Shown: positions 1 through 8,878, numbered from the stretch's first letter. The stretch: 38,165 nt of DNA from Actinomadura sp. 6K520 (GCF_004349245.1 NZ_SMLC01000064.1:1-38165), one strand, 5' to 3'. Program-made: numbers and translations. The notes: generated by a model from the sequence alone, not told the origin.

Positions 1-3000
1 CGCCCCAGCCCACCCCGGTCCCGAGCCTCCTGGACATCCAGGACGCACCGGTCGACGAACTGATCGGCGAGAACTGGGACCGCCCGCCGCACCGCGTCCC
101 TATCGGTGTGGACGACGACCTGGGCATCGTCCTGTTCGACGTTCTGCGCACCCACAGGCCGCACGGCCTGCTCACCGGTCCGCGGCACCTTCGCGACCCG
201 CTGCTGCGGACGCTCGTGTTCGGCCTCGCGCTCAGGCACTCCCCGAACGTGGTCAACTTCGCGTTCGCCGACTTTTCCAGGGGCATGTCCTTCGTCGGCT
301 TGGGGAGCCTCCCCCATGTCGTGACCGCCGTCCACCCCACCTCGGCGGACTCGCCGCTGCTCAGCCGGTTCCCGGACGTCCTCGAAACCGAGCGGAGGCG
401 CCGCGAAGCCGTCCTCCAGAACACCGGGACCCCGTGGTGGGACGACTACCAGGCGGCCGTCGCCGGGGACGGCTCGCTCGACCCGCTGCCCGCCCTGATC
501 GTGATCATCGACAACGCCGGCCCGCTGCTGGAAACACGATCCGACCTGATCGAGCCCATCGTCGCTCTCAGCCGGAAATGTCCGGCCCAGGGGATCCGGC
601 TCGTCTTCTGCTCACCGGACGACGCGGCCCTGCCGCCGGAACTCGACGCCCTCGTGTCATGGACCATGCGTACCCCCGGTGTTGCGGGTCCTCCAGGATC
701 GGCGTCCCTTCACGTCCCCGGGGAGATGAGCCTTCCGGGCTTTCGACCCGCGCACATATCCCTCGATGTCGCCGATCCCATCGTGGAGCGCATGCGGGAG
801 AGAGCCAGGCGAGCGCGCAGGCTCCCGTGGCCCGACGATGCCGCGCCGCCTCCGGCACCGTCCGAGCCGTCCCCCCTCGACACCGCCGCACCGCCTCCGG
901 CGGTGCCGCGGTTCGACGTGCTCAAGCTCAACGGCGGCGGGGCCAGCGGGATGTTCGAGGAGACGTGGGCGCGGCCCGCGCTCGACCCTCGCGATCCCGC
1001 GATCGGGTACGACCCGGACGGTGAGGTCGTCACGCTCTACCCGCTAGACATATCGGCGGGTATCCCGCACGGGCTGATCGTGGGCGAGACCGAGGCGCGC
1101 CAGCACGTCCTCCGCAACATCGCGCTCGCGCTCGCATCGTGCTACTCCCCCGGCGACCTCACGTTCGCCTTCGGTGGGGCGGGCGCGCATCCGCTGGGCG
1201 AGCCGCTCGACCTCCCGCACGTCGCCTTTTCCGACGCCGAACTCCTCGGACGGCCGCAGCGCCTCCGGGAGTTCACCGAATACCTGTCGGGCGAGCTGGA
1301 ATCCAGGATCTTCGCGAATTCGACTGATGCCCCGGGTCTGCTCGTGTTCGCGGACCTGCCGTCGCCGTCGTCCCTCCGGAGCGAGGGGCCCGGAGTGCCG
1401 CTCGAACTGGTGCGACGCGGCCCGGCCTTCGGGGTCCAGTTCCTGTTCTCCGTGTCCACCGTCGAAGACACCACGGAATGGGAACGTGTGCTGTCGCTCT
1501 TCGGCTGGCGCGTCGCGGCGGACCGCCTGCCGCCCGCCGTCCTTCAGCGCGTCCTCGGGCAGGCGAACCTCCCCTTCCCCGACGAGCACACCGCTTACCT
1601 CAGCGCCGGGAGCGACGGACCTCGCCGGTTCACCCTGGCCCCGGACCCACCGCGGCCCGCGATCGACGACTTCGTCCAGCGGACCCAGCGCCACTGGGCC
1701 GCCCTCTCGGGGCAGGCCATCGAGCCGAGCTTTGATGCGTCCATTCTGGATGCAATGGTCGAGGAACTCCCCGACAGAGTTCCCCATGTGGAGCAGACGC
1801 CGGATCATGAATACAAGGCGATCGACACCGGCAAGGTGACGAACGCCTTGCGGGAGATACTCGTCGGCCAGGCCGAGGAATCGCGCGACGGGCGCCCACC
1901 CGGGCTCCGGCACCTGATCTTCCCGGCCCCGTACGTGCTGGAAATGACCACGGTCGCACGGCTGTACGGGGACATCCTCGGCGAACACGGGTTGCTGACG
2001 CAGGGGAACCTCATCACCCTGTCCTCCGGCCGATCGGCCTGGAACGACGACCCCCACTCCACCATCGCCCCTCTTTACCGCGGCAGCCAGGGCAGTGTCG
2101 TCCTCGTCCATGACGCCCGCGGGGTCACCCCCGATGCCAGCTACCTCCGTCCTGAGGTGATCAGACGGCTGATCAACGTGATGGAGGAAGAGCACGAGGA
2201 TGCGCTGCTCGTTCTCTGCGGCGACGCGGCTCGGTTCAGCGAGCTGCTCCGCACGGTCCCCGGGTTCGCCGAGCGATTCCGGTGGGTCACCGCGATGGAG
2301 TCGGGCACCCGGTCGGAGGCCACCGGAGATCCGGCCGTCGCGGAGGTCCTCCGGCAACTCCATCTCACGGAGAAGCAGGCCAGGCCGCCGGACGAGCGGC
2401 TTTCCCGGCACATCGTGTACGGGGGGACGGACGGGCCGCGAATCGCCCGGCTCGCGGCGGAGTACGGGCGCATGCTCGCAGAACTGGGCGTGCTCTCACA
2501 CGGCGATGTGCTCGAGGGCACCGCCGACTGGCTGGGCCATGTCGCGGGCGAGCCGGGAAGGACCATGGCCGACCTCTTCAGGGAGAGCCGCGGCGGTGTC
2601 CTGCTCCTCCACATGGCCCGGGAGGCCATCGCCCCGGCCGAGGCCGAGGCGGTCTTCCCCGAGCGGCTCCGGGCGCTGGTGCAGGAACACGGCGAGGACC
2701 CGGTAGTGATCGTCTGCGCCGACGCCGGGCAGATGATCGGCCTCCGCAGGTTCGACCCCCACTTCACCGACCGGTACCGCAGGCTCCTGGAGTTCCCGAA
2801 GGTCACGGACGCAAGCACGCCGCCCGACGAGCCCGCCGAAGCCGAACCGCCGCCGGACCTGCCGGAGCTGATCTACGTGGGGGAGCTTCCCGCCGTCACC
2901 GACCGGCGCATACCGATCGGGGTCGCCGGCGGTACGCGCGAACCGGTGTACGTGGACTTCGACGCGGACCCGCATCTGCTGGTCGCCGGGCCTCCCGGAT

Positions 3001-3548
3001 CGGGACGCGCGAACGCCCTGCAACTGCTCCTCGACGGGATCTCAGCGCGGGAAGGCGTTCCGGAGGCCGAGATCCACGTCTTCGACGCGCACGAGATCCT
3101 CCTGTCCCTCGCCGAGGAGTACGGCCTCACCGAAGCCGCGGGCCCCGGTGTCGGCTACACCGATTCGGCCGCGGAGTTCCGCGAGACCGTGGACGGGCTC
3201 GTGCGGCGGCCTCCGGACGCCGAGGTCTTCCTCTTCGTGATCGACCGCGACCTCGATGACGATCCGCTGCGGGCACTCCCCCGCGACGTGCTGACCTCGT
3301 CCGGCCACCGGATCCACCTCGTGCTGGCGCGGCTGCTCACCGTCCTCGACCAGCCCGTCGATCCAATGGTCTCCACGCTGCACGAGATGGGGGCGCCCGC
3401 GCTGCTCCTGGGGCACCGGTACGGCGAGGAGAACCGGTTGTACGGGGCCGAACCGCCCGGCGGACCCGGGGTCGTCGGACGCGGAGTGCTGGTCCGTGGG
3501 GGGCGCCGGCACGTCCTCCAGGTCGCGCACGCGTCACCGTTCGCCTGA
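1..3548 (+). CDS. EccC-like type VII secretion ATPase fused to two CbbX-like AAA+ modules (5' partial)
   Basis: The frame is open from base 3, so the gene begins upstream. The stretch coding PIGVDDD (just before and across the GTG at 108) is typical of the start of an EccC ATPase module. Numbering from that GTG, five modules follow: EccC-like 1-240 and 270-540, CbbX/EccA-like AAA+ 575-735 and 750-900, and a last FtsK/EccC-like domain 915-1146. Every Walker A is altered: GPRHLRDP at 24, GETEARQH at 326, M613 in place of the lysine before TTVARLYG, GGTDGPR near 772, and GPPGSGRA at 961 with Arg for Lys. The Walker B DE pairs of the AAA+ modules read HD (668-669) and HM (835-836). EccC normally powers ESX substrate export at the membrane; this copy looks like a non-hydrolysing scaffold or regulator. 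The reading frame is intact, so it is not a pseudogene by sequence. Family assignment is firm; function is inferred. Confidence 0.8.
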   Translation, partial: PQPTPVPSLLDIQDAPVDELIGENWDRPPHRVPIGVDDDLGIVLFDVLRTHRPHGLLTGPRHLRDPLLRTLVFGLALRHSPNVVNFAFADFSRGMSFVGLGSLPHVVTAVHPTSADSPLLSRFPDVLETERRRREAVLQNTGTPWWDDYQAAVAGDGSLDPLPALIVIIDNAGPLLETRSDLIEPIVALSRKCPAQGIRLVFCSPDDAALPPELDALVSWTMRTPGVAGPPGSASLHVPGEMSLPGFRPAHISLDVADPIVERMRERARRARRLPWPDDAAPPPAPSEPSPLDTAAPPPAVPRFDVLKLNGGGASGMFEETWARPALDPRDPAIGYDPDGEVVTLYPLDISAGIPHGLIVGETEARQHVLRNIALALASCYSPGDLTFAFGGAGAHPLGEPLDLPHVAFSDAELLGRPQRLREFTEYLSGELESRIFANSTDAPGLLVFADLPSPSSLRSEGPGVPLELVRRGPAFGVQFLFSVSTVEDTTEWERVLSLFGWRVAADRLPPAVLQRVLGQANLPFPDEHTAYLSAGSDGPRRFTLAPDPPRPAIDDFVQRTQRHWAALSGQAIEPSFDASILDAMVEELPDRVPHVEQTPDHEYKAIDTGKVTNALREILVGQAEESRDGRPPGLRHLIFPAPYVLEMTTVARLYGDILGEHGLLTQGNLITLSSGRSAWNDDPHSTIAPLYRGSQGSVVLVHDARGVTPDASYLRPEVIRRLINVMEEEHEDALLVLCGDAARFSELLRTVPGFAERFRWVTAMESGTRSEATGDPAVAEVLRQLHLTEKQARPPDERLSRHIVYGGTDGPRIARLAAEYGRMLAELGVLSHGDVLEGTADWLGHVAGEPGRTMADLFRESRGGVLLLHMAREAIAPAEAEAVFPERLRALVQEHGEDPVVIVCADAGQMIGLRRFDPHFTDRYRRLLEFPKVTDASTPPDEPAEAEPPPDLPELIYVGELPAVTDRRIPIGVAGGTREPVYVDFDADPHLLVAGPPGSGRANALQLLLDGISAREGVPEAEIHVFDAHEILLSLAEEYGLTEAAGPGVGYTDSAAEFRETVDGLVRRPPDAEVFLFVIDRDLDDDPLRALPRDVLTSSGHRIHLVLARLLTVLDQPVDPMVSTLHEMGAPALLLGHRYGEENRLYGAEPPGGPGVVGRGVLVRGGRRHVLQVAHASPFA

Positions 3549-3557
3549 CCCCAGTAT

Positions 3558-3573
3558 TGTACCGATCCGTCCA
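3558..3573. promoter_or_regulatory. Putative TetR operator upstream of tetR
   Basis: TGTACCGATCCGTCCA is an imperfect palindrome in which 6 of 8 base pairs are symmetric. It lies 20 bp before the TetR-family start codon. Its reverse complement matches 12 of 16 positions with a site at 4216-4231 upstream of the MFS gene. This is the pattern expected of an autoregulated TetR repressor that also controls the exporter. The sites are seen; binding is inferred. Confidence 0.5.
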
Positions 3574-3593
3574 TAACGTGTTACGGTTCCGGC

Positions 3594-4169
3594 ATGGCGC
3601 GGCCGAGGAACTTCGATGAGCGGCGGGCGGTCGAGGCCGCCATGCGGGCCTTCTGGGCGGACGGGTACGAGGCGACCTCCACGCAGGAGCTGTGCGAGGC
3701 CACGGGGCTCGGGCGCAGCAGCATCTACAACACCTTCCGCAGCAAGCGCGACCTCTTCGAGAAGGCCCTGTCCCGCTACATGGAGATCAAGACCTCCAGC
3801 GTCATCGAGGCGCTGGAGGACCGCGACCGGCCGGTCCGGGAGCGGCTGCGGACGGTCCTGGAACGGGCCGTCGAACCCCCGGCCGACGAGCCGCCCGGCT
3901 GCCTGGTCGTCAACACGATGGTGGAACTGGCGCCGCACGACGCGGAGCTCACCGGACGGATCGAGCGGGACCAGCGGCGGCGGCTGGCCGCCTTGAAGGC
4001 CGCCATCGAGGAGGGGCAGCGCGCCGGGGAGATCGCGCCGGACAAGGACGCGACGGCGCTGGCGCACTTCGTCATCTCGACCGTCGGCGGGATGCGCGTC
4101 GCGGCCCGCGGGGGCGCCGGCACGGCCACGCTGGCCTCGATCGCCGACACCGCCATGAACGCCATCTGA
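3594..4169 (+). CDS. TetR/AcrR family transcriptional regulator
   Basis: This 191-residue protein has the usual TetR plan. The N-terminal helix-turn-helix spans about residues 10-56, with ATSTQELCEATGLGRSSIYN forming the DNA-contacting part, and a helical ligand-binding domain fills the rest. Such proteins release an operator when a small molecule binds. The ATG at 3594 gives the standard MARPRNFD opening. It is followed by a terminator and then a drug-type MFS exporter on the same strand, and a matching operator precedes both genes. The likely job is therefore substrate-responsive control of that exporter and of itself. The inducer cannot be read from the sequence. Confidence 0.9.
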   Translation: MARPRNFDERRAVEAAMRAFWADGYEATSTQELCEATGLGRSSIYNTFRSKRDLFEKALSRYMEIKTSSVIEALEDRDRPVRERLRTVLERAVEPPADEPPGCLVVNTMVELAPHDAELTGRIERDQRRRLAALKAAIEEGQRAGEIAPDKDATALAHFVISTVGGMRVAARGGAGTATLASIADTAMNAI

Positions 4170-4175
4170 GCCACC

Positions 4176-4202
4176 GGGGACGGCGACCGCCGTCCCCCTT
4201 TT
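4176..4202 (+). terminator. Intrinsic terminator after tetR
   Basis: GGGGACGGC and GCCGTCCCC form a perfect 9-bp stem with a 4-base loop, followed by CTTTT. It begins 6 bases after the tetR stop codon, so tetR and the MFS gene are probably transcribed separately. Confidence 0.75.
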
Positions 4203-4215
4203 CGCACCTCCATTT

Positions 4216-4231
4216 TGGACTGAACAATACA
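4216..4231. promoter_or_regulatory. Putative TetR operator upstream of MFS gene
   Basis: TGGACTGAACAATACA lies 14 bp before the MFS start codon. It agrees at 12 of 16 positions with the inverted form of the site before tetR (3558-3573), and it is itself partly symmetric (5 of 8 pairs). It would sit over the promoter or leader of the exporter gene. Confidence 0.45.
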
Positions 4232-4245
4232 GAAAGGCGAGAGCG

Positions 4246-5514
4246 ATGCCACTGGCCGTCTACGTGCTGGGTCTGGCGATCTTCGCGCAGGGCACGTCGG
4301 AGCTGATGCTGGCGGGACTGCTGCCCGGCATGGCGGAGGACCTGGGCGTGTCGGTGCCCGACGCCGGGCTGCTGATCTCGGCGTTCGCGATCGGGATGCT
4401 GCTGGGCGCGCCCGTCCTCGCCGTCCTCACCCTGCGCTGGCCGCACCGCCGCGCGCTGCTGGCGTTCCTCGCGGTGTTCGCGCTGACCCACGTGATCGGG
4501 GCGGTGACGACCGAGTACGGGGTCCTGTTCGCCACGCGGGTCGTCGGCGCGTTCGTCTACGCGGGGTTCTGGACGGTGGCCACGGCGACGGCGGTGGGCC
4601 TCGTCCCACGGAACGCGCGCGGGAAGGCGATGGGGATCGTCGCCGGCGGGCTCACCGTCGCGACCATCGTGGGCGTGCCCGCGGGGACGGTGATCGGGCA
4701 GCATCTCGGCTGGCGGGCCGCGTTCTGGGCGGTCGCGGCGATGTCGGTCGCCGCCATGGCCGGGGTGGCCGCGACGATCCCCGACCGGCGGCCGGACGGC
4801 GAGGTGCCCCGCATACGGGACGAACTGCGTGCGATGGCCGTCCCCCGGCTGTGGCTGCTGTACGGGACGACGGCGCTGGCCACCAGCGGCAGCCTGGTCA
4901 CGTTCGGCTATCTCGGCGCGCTCCTGACCCGCACGACGCACATCGCGGAGGCGTGGGTACCCGGGGTGCTGGCCCTGTACGGGGCGGGCGCGCTCCTCGG
5001 CATCACGATCGGCGGGCGGACGGCGGACACGCGGGCCGTCCCCACCCTGTACGCCGGATTCGGCGGGCTCGTGGCCGTTTCGGCGGCGCTGGCCCTGACC
5101 GCGCGGTCACCCGCCCCGGTGGTGGTACTCGTGTTTCTGCTCGGCCTCGTCGGGTTCGCGACGAACCCGACGCTCAACTCGCGGGCGTTCGGCATGGTGG
5201 ACGGTTCGGCGACGCTGGTCGCGGCCGGCAACGTGGTCGCGTTCAACGTCGGCATCACCGTGGGCCCGTGGCTCGGCGGGCTGGCCATCGGCGCGGGCGC
5301 CGGTTACGCGTCCACCGGCTGGATCGGGGCGGTGCTGGCGCTGCTGGCTCTGGGGGCGGTGGCGCTCGGCCAGCTCCGCGGCCGGACGGCGCCGTCCGCG
5401 AACCCCGATCACACGGACCCCGGTCACACGGACCCCGGTCACACGGACCCCGGTCACACGGACCCCGGTCAGCGGCAGGAGTCGGCGGGGAAGCTCCACA
5501 GGGCCCGTTTGTGA
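4246..5514 (+). CDS. MFS exporter, Cmx/CmrA-like (DHA1 family)
   Basis: This 422-residue membrane protein has about 12 hydrophobic segments. The N-terminus AVYVLGLAIFAQGTSELMLA and the GWRAAFW segment near residues 158-164 closely resemble the actinobacterial Cmx/CmrA chloramphenicol exporters, which use the proton gradient to expel drugs. The substrate here is unproven. An AAAGG ribosome site lies 9 bases before the ATG. The C-terminal 40 residues are unusual: a hydrophilic tail with four HTDPG-type pentapeptides encoded by a 15-bp tandem repeat. The last 46 bases overlap the convergent exported-protein gene. Regulation is probably by the TetR protein upstream. Confidence 0.87.
   Translation: MPLAVYVLGLAIFAQGTSELMLAGLLPGMAEDLGVSVPDAGLLISAFAIGMLLGAPVLAVLTLRWPHRRALLAFLAVFALTHVIGAVTTEYGVLFATRVVGAFVYAGFWTVATATAVGLVPRNARGKAMGIVAGGLTVATIVGVPAGTVIGQHLGWRAAFWAVAAMSVAAMAGVAATIPDRRPDGEVPRIRDELRAMAVPRLWLLYGTTALATSGSLVTFGYLGALLTRTTHIAEAWVPGVLALYGAGALLGITIGGRTADTRAVPTLYAGFGGLVAVSAALALTARSPAPVVVLVFLLGLVGFATNPTLNSRAFGMVDGSATLVAAGNVVAFNVGITVGPWLGGLAIGAGAGYASTGWIGAVLALLALGAVALGQLRGRTAPSANPDHTDPGHTDPGHTDPGHTDPGQRQESAGKLHRARL
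5404..5469 (+). repeat. 15-bp tandem repeat encoding HTDPG units
   Basis: Four near-identical units of CACACGGACCCCGGT run head to tail at the 3' end of the MFS gene and code a His-Thr-Asp-Pro-Gly tail. The units are almost identical at DNA level, which suggests recent slippage. Confidence 0.9.
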
Positions 5515-6683
5515 GCGTATTCGGCCACGGTCCAGATGCGGTGCCGGCCGCGGTAGCAGGACAGGTCCTCAGGGCCGTAGGAGATTGTGCGGTGCGTGAC
5601 ACCGGCCCAGCCCCACCAGTCGCGCCGCGCCATGAAGAGCCGTCCGCGCTTCCTGCCGAGGCCCTGCGTGAACCACCACTGGCCGTTCGTCCTGACCGCG
5701 CCCTGGATCCGGTCATAGGGAAGGGGCGCGGCCCAGTCGGCGCGGACGGGGCGGGTGCCGTTGAGTGCCTGCACCGGCCAGGTGACAACACGTCCGCTCC
5801 GCCCCTTCGGGCGGCACCACTCACCGGCGATGAGGACGTGGCGCCAGGTGGTGCGGTCGACGGCGACCCAGGACATGCGCAGGGCGCCGCTTCCACGGCA
5901 CTTGCCGCCGGTCCAGCCTCCTCGGGCGAATCTCCAGCTTCCCGTCTGGGGCATCACATAGCGGTAGCCGTGGCCGTGGTACTTCCCGCCGTGGAGACCG
6001 ACGCGCCCAGAGGAACGCGTCGAGCCCGCCTTGCTCTGGCCCAGGTCGAAGATGAGGCGCGTGTCGAACTCGCGGAGACCGTTGCGGGTGTCGGCCACGT
6101 AGAGCTTGTCGCCGTACCAGGCGATACCGCCCGCGTGGATGTCGATGTCGGTGAAGGAGGGCTTCTTGCCCTTCATGGTCGGGTGGACGAGCAGGACGTG
6201 CCGGTAGGTGCCCCTGTCGGGGTCGACGAACGTGACCTTGACGCGTCCGCCGCCGTGCCAGGACACGAGGAGGGGCCTGGACCCGCCCGCCAGGCGCTCG
6301 GCCGCCCTGGCGTCCGAGACGGTCGTGACGCCCTGCGGAACCCACTCGCCGGTGGTGGAGTCGGCCCTGTCGAAGCAGTGCACGAGCGACTGGGCGGGCA
6401 CCCCGGCCGCCTTGCCGCAGCCGCCGCGCAGCCTCTTCCCGCCGGACGAGCCGAGCAGGGCGTCGGCGCCGCTCCGGTGCAGCCTCCCGTCGAGCGCCCG
6501 GATCGGCGCGGCCCGGCCGGGCCCGCGGCGCAGCTCGAACTCGCGGAGACCCGGTGGCGCGGCCGCGGCCGCCCGCTCGGGCACGGCGAACACCGCGGCC
6601 GGGACCGCCCCCGCCGCCGCCAGCGGGACACCCGCTGCCAGCCCCGCGATCCTCCTCCACCACGAACGGTTCAAGATCGTCAC
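5469..6683 (-). CDS. Secreted protein of unknown function, actinobacterial family
   Basis: The protein has 404 residues, with a GTG start at 6683. A basic N-terminus, a long hydrophobic stretch and an Ala-rich region up to about residue 42 look like a Sec signal peptide. The mature part is rich in Gly, Trp and Tyr. It holds VDPDRGTYRHVLLV (near 153), HAGGIAWYG (183-191) and LYVADT (194-199), then a similar VDRTTWRHVLIAGEW. These are motifs I associate with a family of uncharacterised exported Streptomyces-type proteins. The repeated Y/W-RHVL strands hint at a beta-propeller, but that is a guess. It lies just downstream of the M6 protease gene, from which a strong hairpin separates it. No enzymatic motif is recognised. 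Confidence 0.7.
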   Translation of the reverse strand: MTILNRSWWRRIAGLAAGVPLAAAGAVPAAVFAVPERAAAAAPPGLREFELRRGPGRAAPIRALDGRLHRSGADALLGSSGGKRLRGGCGKAAGVPAQSLVHCFDRADSTTGEWVPQGVTTVSDARAAERLAGGSRPLLVSWHGGGRVKVTFVDPDRGTYRHVLLVHPTMKGKKPSFTDIDIHAGGIAWYGDKLYVADTRNGLREFDTRLIFDLGQSKAGSTRSSGRVGLHGGKYHGHGYRYVMPQTGSWRFARGGWTGGKCRGSGALRMSWVAVDRTTWRHVLIAGEWCRPKGRSGRVVTWPVQALNGTRPVRADWAAPLPYDRIQGAVRTNGQWWFTQGLGRKRGRLFMARRDWWGWAGVTHRTISYGPEDLSCYRGRHRIWTVAEYAHKRALWSFPADSCR

Positions 6684-6765
6684 GTTCGGTGACGTATCCC
6701 GGCGGGGCGTCCCGAAAACGTGCGTTCGGCATCGCGTCGCCGGGGCCGGTCCGCGGGCGGTGCCG

Positions 6766-6801
6766 TCATGGACGGCCCCCGGGAGCGAGGGCCGTCCATG
6801 A
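6766..6801 (-). terminator. Strong stem-loop after M6 protease gene
   Basis: TCATGGACGGCCC pairs with GGGCCGTCCATGA over 13 perfect base pairs around a 10-base loop. It begins 9 bases after the protease stop codon. There is no T-run, as is common for high-GC actinomycete terminators. Confidence 0.6.
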
Positions 6802-6810
6802 GCGCCCGGG

Positions 6811-8874
6811 TCAACCCAGGCGGCACGTCCCGGTGTCGGACTTCGACGGGTCGCTCTCCGAGGTGGCGGTCAGCCGCAGGTTCGCCCGGCGGTCCGCGCC
6901 CGGCCCGGCCTTCGCCCACACCTCGACCTCCGTGCGGCCCCTGGCCTCGGCGGTGGCGAGCTCGTTCGGCAGCCACGCCGTCCAGCCCCCGGGCGCGCCG
7001 GCACTGAGCCGGAACACGTCCGAGCCGTGGTGACCGCCGCCGCCCCTGCCCCGGTTGTGGAGCGGCACCGTGCATTTCGCCCAGCCCGCGCCGGTCGGCC
7101 GGGCGTGCCCGTTGCCGACCCGCACGCCGCGCCGCTGCGGCCCGGCGCCGTCCAGGGAGCGGATCGCGACCGTGTACGACAGGACGCCCTTCCGGTCGCG
7201 GTGCACGTCGAGGACGTAGAAGTGCAGGCGGTTGGCCTCGTCGACGTACTCGTACTCGCTGCCGGAGTTCGTCCCCGCGTGGAACAGCGCGTCCGAGAGC
7301 TGCCGGTAGTCGCCGATCGTCATCATCTTGGGGGTGCCGTCCGGCAGGACGAAGTCGACCTTGTCGATGTCCTGCGGGTTGGCGTCCTTGACCCAGATGA
7401 ACGGCGCCCGGTCCTGGTCCTTCGTCTTCGCGAGCAGGACGCCGGAGTCCGGGGTGAACGAGTCGGTGCCCATCCGGTCCACGACCTCGATCGTGTAGTT
7501 GTCGTAGCCGCCGCCGTCGCAGCGCGGATCGGTGGAGGTGTCGCAGGCCGGGCTCCTGTCGCCGCCGTCGCCGAGCACCAGGTTGATGCCCGCGAGGCCG
7601 CCCCCGCCGGGTTCGACGGCGCGGGCCGTCACCCGGGCGACGACCGTGCCGGACGAGGCGAGCGTCTCCCGGTCGAGCCGGAGCACCTTGCCCGGGTCCA
7701 CGATGCCGAGCTTCAGCTTGTTGCGCAGCATGTGCTGCGCGCCCATGGAGGCGCCGCCGGTGGCCGGTATCGTCCACCGGCTGTGCGGGCCGCCGGGGCC
7801 GTTGAAGGTGCCGCGGCTGAGCATGTCCCACGGCCCGCTGTACGCGCGGCGCGGTGGATCGCCGTACGGGTTGTTGTAGTTGTCGCCGATGCCCAGGATG
7901 TGACTGAACTCGTGGGCGAACACCGACATCCCCGAGCTCTCCGCCTGGGTGGAGCTGCCGGACACGGCGTTCGGCCACAGCGTGGAACCGGCCTGCCACG
8001 ACGTCCAGTCGATGTATCGGGTGTCCACCCAGTTCGGCAGCTTCGGGTCACCGGGCCCCCACTCGGGTGGCACGTCCTCCTTCGAGGCGAACTTCATCTC
8101 GCCGAACTCCTGCCAGGTGGAGCTCTCGTCCTGGCCGGCGCTGAGGAAGAACACGAAGTCGAACTCGGCGGCCTTCTCCTCGCCGACGTCGGCGATCCAC
8201 GCGGCGCGGGCGTCCCGGCGCAGGTCGCGGTCGCAGGTGTCGCCCTCGGGGCAGCCCATGCCGCCCTGCATCCGGCTCTCCACGCCGTACTCGTGGTCCT
8301 TGGCGGGCATCTGGTACGCCCCGAACGCGGTGAGGTTCACCCCGTACCGGCCGCCGGAGTCCTCCATCCAGTACTCGTGCAGGGTGTGGCCGTGGTTGAG
8401 CTTCTGCGGCTTGTTGAGGAAGTCCTGGTAGAACCGGGCGACGTCCTCGCGGGGGACGTCGCTGACGCCGACGGGGTTGCCGAAGATGCTGGAGTTGTGC
8501 GGCTGCGTCACCTCGAACGGCTGGTTCGGGTAGTCGACCAGGACGATCGCGCCGTTGAAGTTCTTCTCCGACCCCTTGCGGGACGGGTCGGCCCACGACG
8601 TGCCGGGCACGGCCCTGTAGTCGTCCCAGGTCATGGTGTCGGGGAGCTCGTAGTTCTGCGGGTCGATGGGACGCGGGGCGCCCGCCGCGAACGTGCGGAC
8701 GTCCGGCTGGTCGAGCTGCCACGGCTGCGTCCGCGGCCAGTGGCGCATCTGCCACGGGTTGGCGGTGGGTTCCGGGATGGGAGGGCTCGGCTGCGCGGCG
8801 GCCGGGACGACCGCCAGGCCGACGACCAGCCCGGCGGCCGCCGCGGGCACCAGCAGCATGTTCTTGACGCGCAT
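6811..8874 (-). CDS. M6 family (immune inhibitor A-like) secreted metalloprotease
   Basis: This is a 687-residue protein with a signal peptide (about 1-27, ending AAAQ). The zinc motif HEFSHILGIGD lies at residues 321-331: H321 and H325 bind zinc, E322 is the catalytic base and D331 is the third-ligand position. SGPWDMLS near 347-354 resembles the Met-turn region of M6 peptidases. The N-terminal part carries the family's YxxFLNKP-like segment, and the C-terminal third is beta-rich and probably a non-catalytic domain. The enzyme should act outside the cell on proteins. The ATG at 8874 has a ribosome site that is part of an inverted repeat (8879-8918), so translation may be controlled. Confidence 0.88.
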   Translation of the reverse strand: MRVKNMLLVPAAAAGLVVGLAVVPAAAQPSPPIPEPTANPWQMRHWPRTQPWQLDQPDVRTFAAGAPRPIDPQNYELPDTMTWDDYRAVPGTSWADPSRKGSEKNFNGAIVLVDYPNQPFEVTQPHNSSIFGNPVGVSDVPREDVARFYQDFLNKPQKLNHGHTLHEYWMEDSGGRYGVNLTAFGAYQMPAKDHEYGVESRMQGGMGCPEGDTCDRDLRRDARAAWIADVGEEKAAEFDFVFFLSAGQDESSTWQEFGEMKFASKEDVPPEWGPGDPKLPNWVDTRYIDWTSWQAGSTLWPNAVSGSSTQAESSGMSVFAHEFSHILGIGDNYNNPYGDPPRRAYSGPWDMLSRGTFNGPGGPHSRWTIPATGGASMGAQHMLRNKLKLGIVDPGKVLRLDRETLASSGTVVARVTARAVEPGGGGLAGINLVLGDGGDRSPACDTSTDPRCDGGGYDNYTIEVVDRMGTDSFTPDSGVLLAKTKDQDRAPFIWVKDANPQDIDKVDFVLPDGTPKMMTIGDYRQLSDALFHAGTNSGSEYEYVDEANRLHFYVLDVHRDRKGVLSYTVAIRSLDGAGPQRRGVRVGNGHARPTGAGWAKCTVPLHNRGRGGGGHHGSDVFRLSAGAPGGWTAWLPNELATAEARGRTEVEVWAKAGPGADRRANLRLTATSESDPSKSDTGTCRLG

Positions 8875-8878
8875 CTTT

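Noticed and set aside
4851..6692. 613-codon open frame on the plus strand covering the MFS and exported-protein genes
   Set aside because: It shifts frame against the MFS gene and is antisense to the signal-peptide protein; no motifs.
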